15,944 bases of DNA from positions 1 through 15,944 of the forward strand of contig DJNY01000127.1 of NCBI GenBank assembly GCA_002441865.1, written 5' to 3'. Shown one piece after another: positions 6,215 to 14,047 of the stretch; position 1 is the first letter of the stretch; the number at the start of each line of letters is the position of its first letter. The DNA comes from Lachnospiraceae bacterium UBA6452. GTDB lineage: Bacteria; Bacillota; Clostridia; Lachnospirales; Lachnospiraceae. Under the pieces are notes generated by a model. The model worked only from the letters and a program-made list of their open reading frames with translations. It ran no database searches and was not told the origin of the DNA. The position numbers and the translations under genes are program-made.

Positions 6215-6248
6215 CAACTTGTATACAACAAAAATACACATTAGATAC
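6215..6248 (+). promoter_or_regulatory. 34-bp shared regulatory element, copy 2, with TTGTATACAA palindrome
   Basis: This is the second copy of the element at 3420-3453 (31 of 34 identical). TTGTATACAA lies at 6219-6228, and ATAC recurs at 6223, 6234 and 6245. It lies 13 bases before ATG 6262 of the ABC ATPase. The conserved position in front of the first gene of both units suggests shared control, most simply by the GntR protein encoded at 5346. Confidence 0.6.
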
Positions 6249-6261
6249 GAGGTGCGGAGCA

Positions 6262-7002
6262 ATGGAAGAAAAAGAAAACGATATGATCAGATTAGTCAAT
6301 GTAAACAAGAGCTTTGGAGATCTTCATGTGCTGAAGGATGTGAATCTGAGTGTGAAGGAAGGCGAAAAGCTTGTTATCATCGGTCCATCCGGTTCCGGAA
6401 AGTCAACATCGATCCGGTGTATGAATTTCCTGGAGCGTCCGACAAGCGGTGATGTTTATATTGCAGGAGAGAAAATGACACATAAGAACTGCACAAGGCT
6501 GATCCGGGAAAATGTATCCATGGTATTCCAGCAGTTTAATCTGTATCCGCATATGACGGTACTCAAAAACCTGACACTGGCGCCTGTCATGCTGAAGCTG
6601 GCAAGCAAACAGGAAGCAGAGGAAACCGCTTATAAATATCTGGAGGTTGTCGGACTGAAAAATAAGGCAGATGCCTATCCGACACAGCTTTCCGGCGGAC
6701 AGCAGCAGAGAGTGGCGATCGCAAGAGCACTTTGCATGAAGTCGAAGATCATCCTGTTTGATGAACCGACAAGTGCTTTGGATCCGGAAATGGTACAGGA
6801 AGTACTGGAGGTCATGATCAGGCTTTCCAAAGAAAATATCACAATGGTCGTTGTGACACACGAAATGGGATTTGCAAGAGAAGTTGCAGACAGGATCGTG
6901 TTTATGGACGATGGCAGGATCGCCGAGGAAGGAACACCGGAGCATTTCTTTACAAATGCGCAGAATAAGCGTACCAGAGAATTTTTAAGCAAGATCTTAT
7001 AA
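6262..7002 (+). CDS. Polar amino-acid ABC transporter ATP-binding protein (GlnQ/HisP type)
   Basis: The 246-residue ATPase has Walker [10 protein letters not shown] (41-49), Q-loop Q90, ABC signature LSGGQQQR (143-150), Walker B ILFDEP (164-169) with the catalytic glutamate, and switch H200. Its length and ARALCMK and [11 protein letters not shown] segments fit the polar-amino-acid uptake group. It hydrolyses ATP on the cytosolic face to drive the two permeases at 8089 and 8776. ATG 6262 follows GAGGTGCGGAG; ATG 6283 is a second in-frame choice closer to where homology starts ([12 protein letters not shown]), so the start is not fully certain. The long upstream open extension covers the leader elements and is rejected. 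It is the first gene of the operon. Confidence 0.9.
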   Translation: MEEKENDMIRLVNVNKSFGDLHVLKDVNLSVKEGEKLVIIGPSGSGKSTSIRCMNFLERPTSGDVYIAGEKMTHKNCTRLIRENVSMVFQQFNLYPHMTVLKNLTLAPVMLKLASKQEAEETAYKYLEVVGLKNKADAYPTQLSGGQQQRVAIARALCMKSKIILFDEPTSALDPEMVQEVLEVMIRLSKENITMVVVTHEMGFAREVADRIVFMDDGRIAEEGTPEHFFTNAQNKRTREFLSKIL

Positions 7003-7069
7003 ACAAAACACAGAAGAATCCCCCCTGCGGGTTTCGATATAGTTTTACACAACAAGGAGGAATAACATT

Positions 7070-8014
7070 ATGAAGAAACTGGAATGGATGAAAAAAATGG
7101 GTGTGATGACACTGGCAATGGCAATGACAGCAGGTATGCTGACAGGCTGTGGTTCTTCTTCTGAACCGGCAGCAGACAGCGCGTCAGATGCAGCTTCAGC
7201 AGAAACAGATGCAGCAACAGACGAATCAGCAGATACATCTGACGCATCAGATGCAGGATCAGCGGTAGAAGCGATCAAGGCACGCGGTGTATTACACTAT
7301 GGTACAGAAGATTCAGCACTTGGCTTTGGCTATCTGAATCCTGAAACAAATGAATATGAAGGACTGGAGGCAGATCTTGGAAGGCTGATCGCACAGGAGC
7401 TTGGCGTAGATGTAGAGTTTACAACAGTCGTTACCAATACAAGAGGTCCGCTGATCGATTCCGGTGACGTGGATATGGTTGCAGCTACATTCACGATCAC
7501 AGATGAAAGAAAACAGTCTTATGACTTTACGGAACCATATTATGTAGATGCGCAGAGCGTACTTGTCAACAAGGATTCCGGTCTGAAAACAATCGATGAT
7601 TTTGATGGCAAGAAGATTGCAATGAGTGCAGGCGGTACAGAAAAAGATTCTATTTCCGCTATCACAGATGCCAATATTGAATTTGTGGAATTCGCGGATT
7701 TCTCTGAAGCAAAACTGGCACTGACAGCCGGTACGGTAGACGGCTTTGCGGCTGATAGCTCCATCTTACAGTCTTATGTAGATGATGATACAGAATTCAT
7801 CGAGACAAAATTCAGCCCACAGCCATATGGTATCGCAACAAAGAAAGGTTCTGACCTGTCAGCTTATGTCAATGAGCTTGTACAGAAGTGGTTAGAGGAT
7901 GGCACGATCGACGGACTGATCGAGAAGAACGGTATCCAGCCTTCTTATGAAGAACCAGCAGCAGAAGCTACTGATGAAGCAACAGATGCAGCCACAGATG
8001 AGGCAGCAGAATAA
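7070..8014 (+). CDS. Amino-acid ABC transporter substrate-binding lipoprotein (SBP family 3)
   Basis: The 314-residue protein starts with a lipoprotein signal peptide and the lipobox LTGC (C27), so it should be tethered outside the membrane. A linker rich in A, S, D, T and E covers about 30-65. The two-lobe binding domain follows (about 68-290). TITDERKQ holds R147, and AADSS holds D229, at the places where family members bind the alpha-carboxylate and alpha-amino groups. An amino acid or close analogue is therefore the likely ligand. The last 20 residues form an acidic tail with ATDE-like repeats, which is unusual. A strong AAGGAGG precedes ATG 7070. A stable hairpin after the stop (8036-8060) probably protects its mRNA. 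Confidence 0.92.
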   Translation: MKKLEWMKKMGVMTLAMAMTAGMLTGCGSSSEPAADSASDAASAETDAATDESADTSDASDAGSAVEAIKARGVLHYGTEDSALGFGYLNPETNEYEGLEADLGRLIAQELGVDVEFTTVVTNTRGPLIDSGDVDMVAATFTITDERKQSYDFTEPYYVDAQSVLVNKDSGLKTIDDFDGKKIAMSAGGTEKDSISAITDANIEFVEFADFSEAKLALTAGTVDGFAADSSILQSYVDDDTEFIETKFSPQPYGIATKKGSDLSAYVNELVQKWLEDGTIDGLIEKNGIQPSYEEPAAEATDEATDAATDEAAE

Positions 8015-8035
8015 GATTTGACAAAATTGTAACCG

Positions 8036-8060
8036 CCGGAGAGCTTTTCGGGCTCTCCGG
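8036..8060 (+). other. Intercistronic hairpin after the binding-protein gene
   Basis: CCGGAGAGC at 8036-8044 and GCTCTCCGG at 8052-8060 pair perfectly over nine GC-rich pairs with a seven-base loop. No T-tract follows, so it is at most a weak terminator. Similar hairpins after binding-protein genes stabilise the upstream mRNA and help make more binding protein than permease; that role is inferred here. Confidence 0.7.
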
Positions 8061-8088
8061 TAAATGACAGAAAGTAAGGTAAGGGATT

Positions 8089-8775
8089 ATGGCAGATATG
8101 TTTGCATTATGGAGATGGCAGAAATTATGGGAAGACAGAATGCTGTTTGTAAAGGCATTCGGTGTCACAGTGGAACTGGCTGTAGGCGGCCTGATCCTGG
8201 CACTTATTCTCGGGTTTTTAGTAGGAATTCTGGCAACAACGTCTTCCCGGTTTGTCAGGGGACTTACAAGAATTTACGTGGAGCTTTTCAGAAATATCCC
8301 GCTGACACTGCAGGTTATGTTTTTCTATTACGGCTGTGTTTACGGCGGCATTAAAATATCGACACTGACAGTCGGCATCGTCGGACTGGGCATCTGTTCC
8401 GGTGCATTTATAGCCGAGATCGTACGAGGCGGTCTGAATGCAGTACCAAGAGGGCAGTATGACGCGGCTTTTTCACAGGGACTGAATTATTTCCAGACAA
8501 TGACAAGGATCATTTTGCCGCAGACGATCAAGATCATCCTGCCACCGCTTGGTACACAGCTTGCATGGCTTGTACTGGATACATCTGTTTTGTCCATCAT
8601 TGCAGGCGGCGATCTGCTTTACGTGACAAAGAACTGGGCATGTAACGGAACGCTCAGCTACGGACCGGCTTATCTGGTAACCGGCATTATCTTCTTTATT
8701 ATTTGTTTCCCGATCACACATACAGCCAGAAAATATGAGAAAAAAATGGAAGTTGACAGAGGAGAGGTGTTGTAA
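8089..8775 (+). CDS. Amino-acid ABC transporter permease 1
   Basis: The 228-residue membrane protein belongs to the HisM/GlnP family (BPD-type inner-membrane component). Hydrophobic helices occur around 25-50, 75-115, 150-180 and 195-212. The EAA cytoplasmic loop that contacts the ATPase spans 123-145, with the core AAFSQGLNY and IILPQ. ELFRNIPL near 65-72 is also typical. ATG 8089 follows AAGGTAAGGG. The next permease starts right after its stop codon, which supports a heterodimeric channel. An overlapping frame starting at 8064 is a shadow. Confidence 0.9.
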   Translation: MADMFALWRWQKLWEDRMLFVKAFGVTVELAVGGLILALILGFLVGILATTSSRFVRGLTRIYVELFRNIPLTLQVMFFYYGCVYGGIKISTLTVGIVGLGICSGAFIAEIVRGGLNAVPRGQYDAAFSQGLNYFQTMTRIILPQTIKIILPPLGTQLAWLVLDTSVLSIIAGGDLLYVTKNWACNGTLSYGPAYLVTGIIFFIICFPITHTARKYEKKMEVDRGEVL

Positions 8776-9474
8776 ATGGAACTATTAAATGAATGCAGAT
8801 TACTTTTTACAAGTGTTACCGTACCACCGCTCTTAAGCGGACTTTTGCTTTCTTTCAAACTGGCGGGCGGTATCCTGCTGGCAAGTCTGGCAGCAGGAAC
8901 AATACTTGCGCTTCTGAAAACATATGCAGGTAAGATCATCGGAGCGGTTGTTACCGCTTATGTGGAAATTTTCAGAAATACACCGATCCTTTTCTGGATC
9001 ACGGTATGCTTTATAGCGTTACCCGTGGGTAACCAATATATCAGGGCTTCAGCAGGACTTTTCCTTGCTTCTACAGCTACGATCTGCGAGATCGTAAGAG
9101 GTGGTCTGAATTCCATCGGAAAAGGACAGATCGAAGCGGGAAAGAGCCAGGGTCTCAGCAGGCTGCAGATCATCTATGCGATCATTCTGCCGCAGTGTCT
9201 GCGGAGAGTGGTTCCGAATTTAATCAATCAGACAATTTCAGTATTCAAGGATACTTCATTTTTTGGACAGGTTGCCATTATGGAATTTTTATACTGCTCC
9301 AGAAAACTGCTTGGTACTGCTAATAAATATACAGGACATGGTATTGGTGCGATGGATGCTTTCATCATATTCGGTGCGGCAGCAGCGGTTTACTTCATTA
9401 TCAATCTGCTGTTATCCACGATCATGAGGGCAATAGAAATGCGCGGCAATAAGGGAAAGGTGGTAGTAAAATGA
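8776..9474 (+). CDS. Amino-acid ABC transporter permease 2
   Basis: The 232-residue partner of the preceding permease has EIFRNTPI at 64-71, EIVRGGLNSIGKGQ in the middle and an EAA loop around 119-140 (AGKSQGLSR and AIILPQ). Hydrophobic helices surround these segments and a final one precedes the basic C-terminus. Its ATG directly abuts the stop codon of the first permease, and GAGGTG inside that gene provides the ribosome binding site, indicating coupled translation. Its own stop overlaps the start of the next gene by four bases. Confidence 0.9.
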   Translation: MELLNECRLLFTSVTVPPLLSGLLLSFKLAGGILLASLAAGTILALLKTYAGKIIGAVVTAYVEIFRNTPILFWITVCFIALPVGNQYIRASAGLFLASTATICEIVRGGLNSIGKGQIEAGKSQGLSRLQIIYAIILPQCLRRVVPNLINQTISVFKDTSFFGQVAIMEFLYCSRKLLGTANKYTGHGIGAMDAFIIFGAAAAVYFIINLLLSTIMRAIEMRGNKGKVVVK

Positions 9475-10091
9475 GTCATTACGCAATCACGATCACAAGA
9501 CAGTTCGGCAGTCTGGGGAGACCGATCGCCAGAGAACTGGCAGAAGAGCTGGGTATCAATTATTACGACAGGGATATTGTGGAAAGTGTGGCACAAAAAA
9601 CAAATCTCAGTGTTTCCGAGATCAGTAACAATGAGGAGGTAGCGGGAAACAGTTTCTGGAAAATGAAATTCCCGATCATATCGGAAACAAGAATGGTACA
9701 GGATCATATTTTTGAGGTACAGAAAAACATCATTCAGGATATTGCGGCAAGAGAGGATTGTATCATTGTTGGCAGGTGCTCCGATTATGTCCTGAAAGAT
9801 CATGAAAAATGTATCCATATTTATATTTTTGCCAGTGAAGAACAACGTATGAAAAACTGTGTTGAGGTGCTGCACCTGGAACCGCAGGAAGCAAAGCGCA
9901 TGATCAAGGATGTTGACCGGGCAAGAGATTCCTACCATACCCGCTATGCAGGCTATCTGCCAAATGATGAAAATCATCAGGATATCATGATCAACAGCGG
10001 ACTTCTCGGTACAAAAGGAACTGCTCAGGCACTTGCCGGGATCATCCGTAAAAAGCTGGAGATCGGAGCCAATCCGAGTATGAAGGATTAG
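9471..10091 (+). CDS. Cytidylate-kinase-like family protein (Cytidylate_kin2)
   Basis: The 206-residue protein matches the cytidylate-kinase-like family of Clostridia. ITITRQFGSLGRPIA (6-20) takes the place of a P-loop but lacks the usual GK[ST]. YYDRDIV follows, with IIVGRCSDYVL near 98-108, DVDRARDSYH near 147-156 and INSGLLG near 174-180. Whether it phosphorylates a nucleotide, another metabolite or nothing is unknown. The ATGA overlap with permease 2 and 49 bases to the carbamoylase place it firmly inside the transporter/catabolic operon, which is odd for a nucleotide kinase. A true CMP kinase is unlikely because family Cmk proteins keep the P-loop lysine. The product is probably cytosolic. 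Confidence 0.8.
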   Translation: MSHYAITITRQFGSLGRPIARELAEELGINYYDRDIVESVAQKTNLSVSEISNNEEVAGNSFWKMKFPIISETRMVQDHIFEVQKNIIQDIAAREDCIIVGRCSDYVLKDHEKCIHIYIFASEEQRMKNCVEVLHLEPQEAKRMIKDVDRARDSYHTRYAGYLPNDENHQDIMINSGLLGTKGTAQALAGIIRKKLEIGANPSMKD

Positions 10092-10139
10092 GCGAAAATG
10101 GTTTGACGGTTGAACGCAAACGGGATACGGAGGCAGAGG

Positions 10140-11321
10140 ATGGAGACAGAAAGTTTTAAGGACAGAATGCTGCATATTGCGCAGATCGGACAGGAAGCAG
10201 ATGGCAGTATCAGCCGTGTATTCGGTTCCGATGCCTATGAAGAGGCTGCAAAAGAAATGCAGGCATATATGCAGGCATCCGGTATGGAAAGTTACATAGA
10301 CAGCGTCGGTAATGTGCATGGGATCTACCGCTGCAGGCAGAAAGATGCAAAAGAAATACTGATCGCCTCCCATCTGGACACGGTACTGCATGGCGGCAGA
10401 TTTGACGGACTGCTTGGTGTCATGGCGGGGATCGAATGTGTCAGAAGACTGCAGGAAGAAGGCAAAGAACTTGGCGCAGATGTCCATGTGATCGCAACAA
10501 ACGGTGAGGAAGGCAATGAGCTCGGCGGTACTTTCGGCGGACGTGCCATGATGGGTATGCTGCCGGAGACAGAAGCATTTTATGAGCTGGCAGAAAAGTA
10601 TGGATATACGAAAGAAAAGCTTGCGCAGGCACGGTATGATACAAGCCGCTGCAAATGTTATCTGGAACTGCATATCGAGCAGGGCAATCTGCTGGAAAAG
10701 GAGCACAGACAGATCGGTGTTGTTACCGGAATCGTCGGACTGGAACGTTACCTTGTGACGATAGACGGACAGAGCAATCATGCGGGCACAACGATGATGG
10801 AATACAGAGACGATGCACTGGTCAAGGCAGGCGGATTCATCGTAGCAATGGATCAGAAAGCAAGAGAGATCGGTGACCGGCTTGTCTGTACATGCAGCAG
10901 ACTTTCGGTAGAACCGAATGTGCTGGCAGTCATCAACAGACAGGTTTCCATGGTGCTGGAATGTAGAAACCAGAAAAAAGAACGGATGCAGGAGCTGATC
11001 CGGGCAGCGGAAAAGTTGCTGGAAAAGCTGCATGGCACGATCAGTTGTCTGGTGCGGAAGGATCCGGTGGACTGTGACCAAAGGATCGTGCAGACGATGG
11101 AAGCTGTCTGCAAGGAGAAAAAAATCGCATATCAGGACATGCCAAGCGGTGCGACCCATGACGGGAACAGCTTCGCCAAGAAAATGCCGATCGGTATGTT
11201 ATTTGTACCAAGTAAAAACGGACTGAGCCATTGCAAAGAGGAAGCAACGGACTGGGACGATATCGCACTTGGTATTTCTGTATTATATGAGACATTGCTC
11301 AGGCTTGGGCAGACAGAATAA
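10140..11321 (+). CDS. M20-family N-carbamoyl-L-amino-acid hydrolase / allantoate amidohydrolase type enzyme
   Basis: The 393-residue product has the two-metal M20 amidase pattern: ASHLDTV (H78), GGRFDGLLGV (D89), NGEEG with the catalytic and metal-binding E123/E124, ELHIEQG (H178) and GLSHCKEE (H363). SNHAGTT at 212-218 and SGATHDG near 336-342 fit the carbamoylase lid-domain residues. The family hydrolyses N-carbamoyl amino acids, ureidopropionate or allantoate to release CO2 and ammonia in the cytosol. GGRFDG is closer to amino-acid carbamoylases than to AllC. ATG 10140 is chosen because GGAGG lies six bases upstream; the TTG at 10110 has no good site. It stands directly before the cyclic amidohydrolase, the classic ring-opening/decarbamoylation pair. 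The substrate is unproven. Confidence 0.88.
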   Translation: METESFKDRMLHIAQIGQEADGSISRVFGSDAYEEAAKEMQAYMQASGMESYIDSVGNVHGIYRCRQKDAKEILIASHLDTVLHGGRFDGLLGVMAGIECVRRLQEEGKELGADVHVIATNGEEGNELGGTFGGRAMMGMLPETEAFYELAEKYGYTKEKLAQARYDTSRCKCYLELHIEQGNLLEKEHRQIGVVTGIVGLERYLVTIDGQSNHAGTTMMEYRDDALVKAGGFIVAMDQKAREIGDRLVCTCSRLSVEPNVLAVINRQVSMVLECRNQKKERMQELIRAAEKLLEKLHGTISCLVRKDPVDCDQRIVQTMEAVCKEKKIAYQDMPSGATHDGNSFAKKMPIGMLFVPSKNGLSHCKEEATDWDDIALGISVLYETLLRLGQTE

Positions 11322-11343
11322 GCGAACAGAAGGAGGAGTCAAA

Positions 11344-12738
11344 ATGCTGGATCTTGTATTAAAAAACGCAACTGTATTTGTAGGAGACAGTTTTTGTCAG
11401 GTAGATGTAGGGGTAAAGGATGGAAAGATCGCGGTGATCAGTCAGGCAGACTGTATGCTGGAGGCAAAGGAAGTACTGGATCTGACCGGACAGTATCTGA
11501 TCCCCGGAACGATCGATACGCATATGCATGTCCGCGATCCCGGTCATGTGGAGCGTGGTAATTTCTTCACAGAAACAATGTGTGCGGCCGCAGGCGGTGT
11601 CACAACGATCATGGAGCATCCGATCAGCGTTCCGCCGCAGTACAATGTGGAAATCCTGGAAAACCGGATCAAACGCGCTGAGGACCAGTGTGTTGTGGAT
11701 TTCTGCTTTTACGGTGCTGCAGGTGCGGAATTTCCGGAGGAGATCACAAAGCTGGCTGCGGATGGCAGGATCGTGGCATTCAAGTCCTTTCTGCATACAG
11801 CGCCGCAGGGCAGATATGAGGAATTTAAAGGTCTGACGATGGCGGACGATGCAGAGCTTCTGGTCGGTATGACAGAGCTTGCCAAAGCAGGTCTGATCTG
11901 TGCATTCCATGCAGAGAATAATGATCTGATCAACTATTACAGCAAGAAATTTCAGGAGGAAGGCCGTGTGGGCTTCCGCGATCATTCTCTTTCCAGACCG
12001 GTCATCACAGAGGTGCAGTCCGTTGAACGTGTGCTGCGTTTTGCAAAGGAGACCGGTGCCAGAGTGGAGATCGCCCATGTTTCTACACCACAGGCAATGG
12101 AGCTGATCTGTAAAGCAAGGGCAGAGGGACAGGACGTGTATATTGAAACCTGCCCGCATTATCTGTTTCTGGATGAAGAGGATCAGGCAAAGCTTGGGCC
12201 GTATGCAAAGTGCAATCCGCCGCTGCGGAAAAAAGAGTTGCAGGAAAAACTCTGGGACTATATCAATGATGGCAGTGTGGATTATATCGGCAGCGACCAC
12301 AGTCCTTTCTTACTGGAAGAAAAGACAAGAGGACTTGACAATATCTTTAAGGCAAATTCCGGTTTTCCGGGTGCGGATCTGAGACTGCCGCTGATGCTGG
12401 ATGCGGTAACCAAAGGAAAAGTATCACTGCCGCGTGTCATTGAGCTGCTTTGTAAAAATCCGGCAAAAGTGTTTAATATCTATCCACAAAAAGGCGAGAT
12501 CAGAGTCGGTGCGGATGCGGATCTTGTCAGCTTCAATTTTGACCATGAAACGATCGTAGATAAAAATAAATGCTATTCACAGGCAAGAGAGATCGCAATC
12601 CCATATGACGGCTGGAGACTGCAGTGCCAGCTTACCAATACCTTTGTCAGAGGCAGAAGAGTCATGCAGGATGGCATTGTCGATGAAACGGCAAAGGCAT
12701 ACGGAACACTCGTAACGCCAAATAAAGCAAAAGCATAG
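11344..12738 (+). CDS. Allantoinase/hydantoinase/dihydropyrimidinase-family cyclic amidohydrolase
   Basis: The 464-residue enzyme shows a complete binuclear metal site: HMH (H60, H62) in THMHVRDPG, carboxylated-lysine candidate K147 in AFKSFL, H189 in FHAEN, H245 in AHVST, and D318 in GSDHSP. The spacing and AAAGGVTT fit allantoinase and related cyclic amidohydrolases better than dihydroorotase. Such enzymes open the ring of allantoin, hydantoins or dihydropyrimidines to a carbamoyl acid, the substrate type of the M20 enzyme encoded just upstream. ATG 11344 follows AGGAGGA; the longer frame from 11269 overlaps the previous gene and is rejected. Substrate choice within the family cannot be read from these motifs. 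The product is cytosolic. Confidence 0.88.
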   Translation: MLDLVLKNATVFVGDSFCQVDVGVKDGKIAVISQADCMLEAKEVLDLTGQYLIPGTIDTHMHVRDPGHVERGNFFTETMCAAAGGVTTIMEHPISVPPQYNVEILENRIKRAEDQCVVDFCFYGAAGAEFPEEITKLAADGRIVAFKSFLHTAPQGRYEEFKGLTMADDAELLVGMTELAKAGLICAFHAENNDLINYYSKKFQEEGRVGFRDHSLSRPVITEVQSVERVLRFAKETGARVEIAHVSTPQAMELICKARAEGQDVYIETCPHYLFLDEEDQAKLGPYAKCNPPLRKKELQEKLWDYINDGSVDYIGSDHSPFLLEEKTRGLDNIFKANSGFPGADLRLPLMLDAVTKGKVSLPRVIELLCKNPAKVFNIYPQKGEIRVGADADLVSFNFDHETIVDKNKCYSQAREIAIPYDGWRLQCQLTNTFVRGRRVMQDGIVDETAKAYGTLVTPNKAKA

Positions 12739-12762
12739 CAAAAAAGTAAGGCAGGGAATGAT

Positions 12763-14046
12763 ATGAAAGCAACAGAGGAAACAACAGAAAAGCTCTTGGA
12801 GCAAAGAGAAGCATTACAGAAAAAATATGAAGCATATCAGGCAGAAGGGCTGTCTTTAAATATCAGCCGCGGACTGCCTTGTAAGGAGCAGCTTGCACTG
12901 AACAAAGAAATGTTTCATGTAGTGGATGAAACAAACTGTGTGGCAGAGGACGGAACGGATGTCAGACAATACGGTGTGATGTACGGTCTGCCAGAGTGTA
13001 TCCGCCTGTTTTCGGAGCTGTTACATATTCCGGAGGATCGTATCGTACTTGGCGGAGAATCCAGCCTGAATCTGATGTACGACCAGTTCCTGCGCTATTA
13101 TGCATTCGGAACACTCGGAGAAAAGCCGTGGAGCCAGCAGGGCAGGCTCAAATGGCTCTGTCCGGTACCGGGCTATGACTGTCATTTTAACTTAACGGAA
13201 GCACTGGGTTTTGAAATGATCAACATCCCGATGACAAAGGATGGACCGGATATGGATCTGATCGAGAAGCTGGCAGCGGAGGATCCGACGATCAAGGGCA
13301 TCTGGTGTGTGCCACAGTATACCAATCCGAGCGGTTATGTGTATAGTGATGAAACGGTGGAGCGGCTTGCAAAAATGAAGACGGCTGCACCGGATTTCAG
13401 GATCTTCTGGGATAATGCCTATGCAGTTCATCATATTTATAAAGAAAATATTGTGAAAGATATCATGAAAGAAGCCGAAAAGTACGGAACGGAAAACAGG
13501 ATCTTATATTTCTTCTCTACCGCAAAGATCACCTTCCCGGGCTCCGGTGTCTGCCTGGTGGCAACAGGGGAGGAAGGCATCGCTGAGATCAAGAGGCTGT
13601 TGAAGCTTCAGATCTTCAGCCATGATAAGATCAACCAGCTCCGCCATGTCAGATATTTAAAAGATCCGGAGACGATCAAAGCACATATGAAGGATATCGC
13701 CAAGATCCTGCGTCCGCGGTTTGACCTTGTGGATCGTATCCTGACAGAGCACAGGCTGTATGACGATCTGTATACATGGTTTAAGCCGGACGGCGGTTAT
13801 TTTATCACGGTAGACAGTTTTGAGGGCTGTGCAAAGGAAATCCTTTCCAGAATGCAGCAGGCAGGCGTTATGGTCGCCACGGCAGGCTCTACCTATCCGT
13901 ATCATAAGGATCCGCACGATACGAATATCAGACTGGCACCGACGTATCCGCCGATCGAGGATCTGACAAAGGCTGTCACGATGTTTTCCGATGTGGCATG
14001 TCTTGTCGGCATTGAACAGATTTTAAAGGAGAGAGGAGCCATTTAA
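12763..14046 (+). CDS. PLP-dependent aminotransferase (aspartate-aminotransferase-like, PF12897 type)
   Basis: The 427-residue fold-type I enzyme has the expected PLP residues: N188 in TNPSG, D217 and Y220 in FWDNAY, the Schiff-base lysine K255 in STAKITFPGSG, and the substrate-carboxylate arginine in NIRLAPTYPP near the C-terminus. SRGLPC near 35-40 and the overall length resemble the aspartate-aminotransferase-like subgroup rather than the class V alanine-glyoxylate enzymes. It would move an amino group between an amino acid and a 2-oxo acid in the cytosol. It follows the cyclic amidohydrolase by 24 bases and ends one base before the dehydrogenase. It probably acts on the amino acid freed by the carbamoylase. 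The identity of that amino acid is unknown. Confidence 0.87.
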   Translation: MKATEETTEKLLEQREALQKKYEAYQAEGLSLNISRGLPCKEQLALNKEMFHVVDETNCVAEDGTDVRQYGVMYGLPECIRLFSELLHIPEDRIVLGGESSLNLMYDQFLRYYAFGTLGEKPWSQQGRLKWLCPVPGYDCHFNLTEALGFEMINIPMTKDGPDMDLIEKLAAEDPTIKGIWCVPQYTNPSGYVYSDETVERLAKMKTAAPDFRIFWDNAYAVHHIYKENIVKDIMKEAEKYGTENRILYFFSTAKITFPGSGVCLVATGEEGIAEIKRLLKLQIFSHDKINQLRHVRYLKDPETIKAHMKDIAKILRPRFDLVDRILTEHRLYDDLYTWFKPDGGYFITVDSFEGCAKEILSRMQQAGVMVATAGSTYPYHKDPHDTNIRLAPTYPPIEDLTKAVTMFSDVACLVGIEQILKERGAI

Positions 14047-14047
14047 T

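Noticed and set aside
6060..6261. Known riboswitch or T-box in the transporter leader
   Set aside because: No T-box AGGGUGGNACCGCG block and no glycine, lysine, SAM or guanidine riboswitch core was recognised; only unclassified hairpins are visible.
7019..7035. Possible terminator with CCC and GGG arms between ATPase and binding-protein genes
   Set aside because: The stem is only three to four pairs and no uninterrupted T-tract follows, so it would not end transcription.
9390..11159. A 589-codon open frame on the minus strand opposite the kinase-like and carbamoylase genes
   Set aside because: Its product is rich in cysteine, histidine and phenylalanine with no recognisable motif. It overlaps two clear plus-strand genes end to end and looks like a codon-bias shadow.
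11359..12300. A 313-codon minus-strand open frame opposite the cyclic amidohydrolase
   Set aside because: It has no domain motif and lies wholly within a well-supported gene whose metal-site motifs are all intact.
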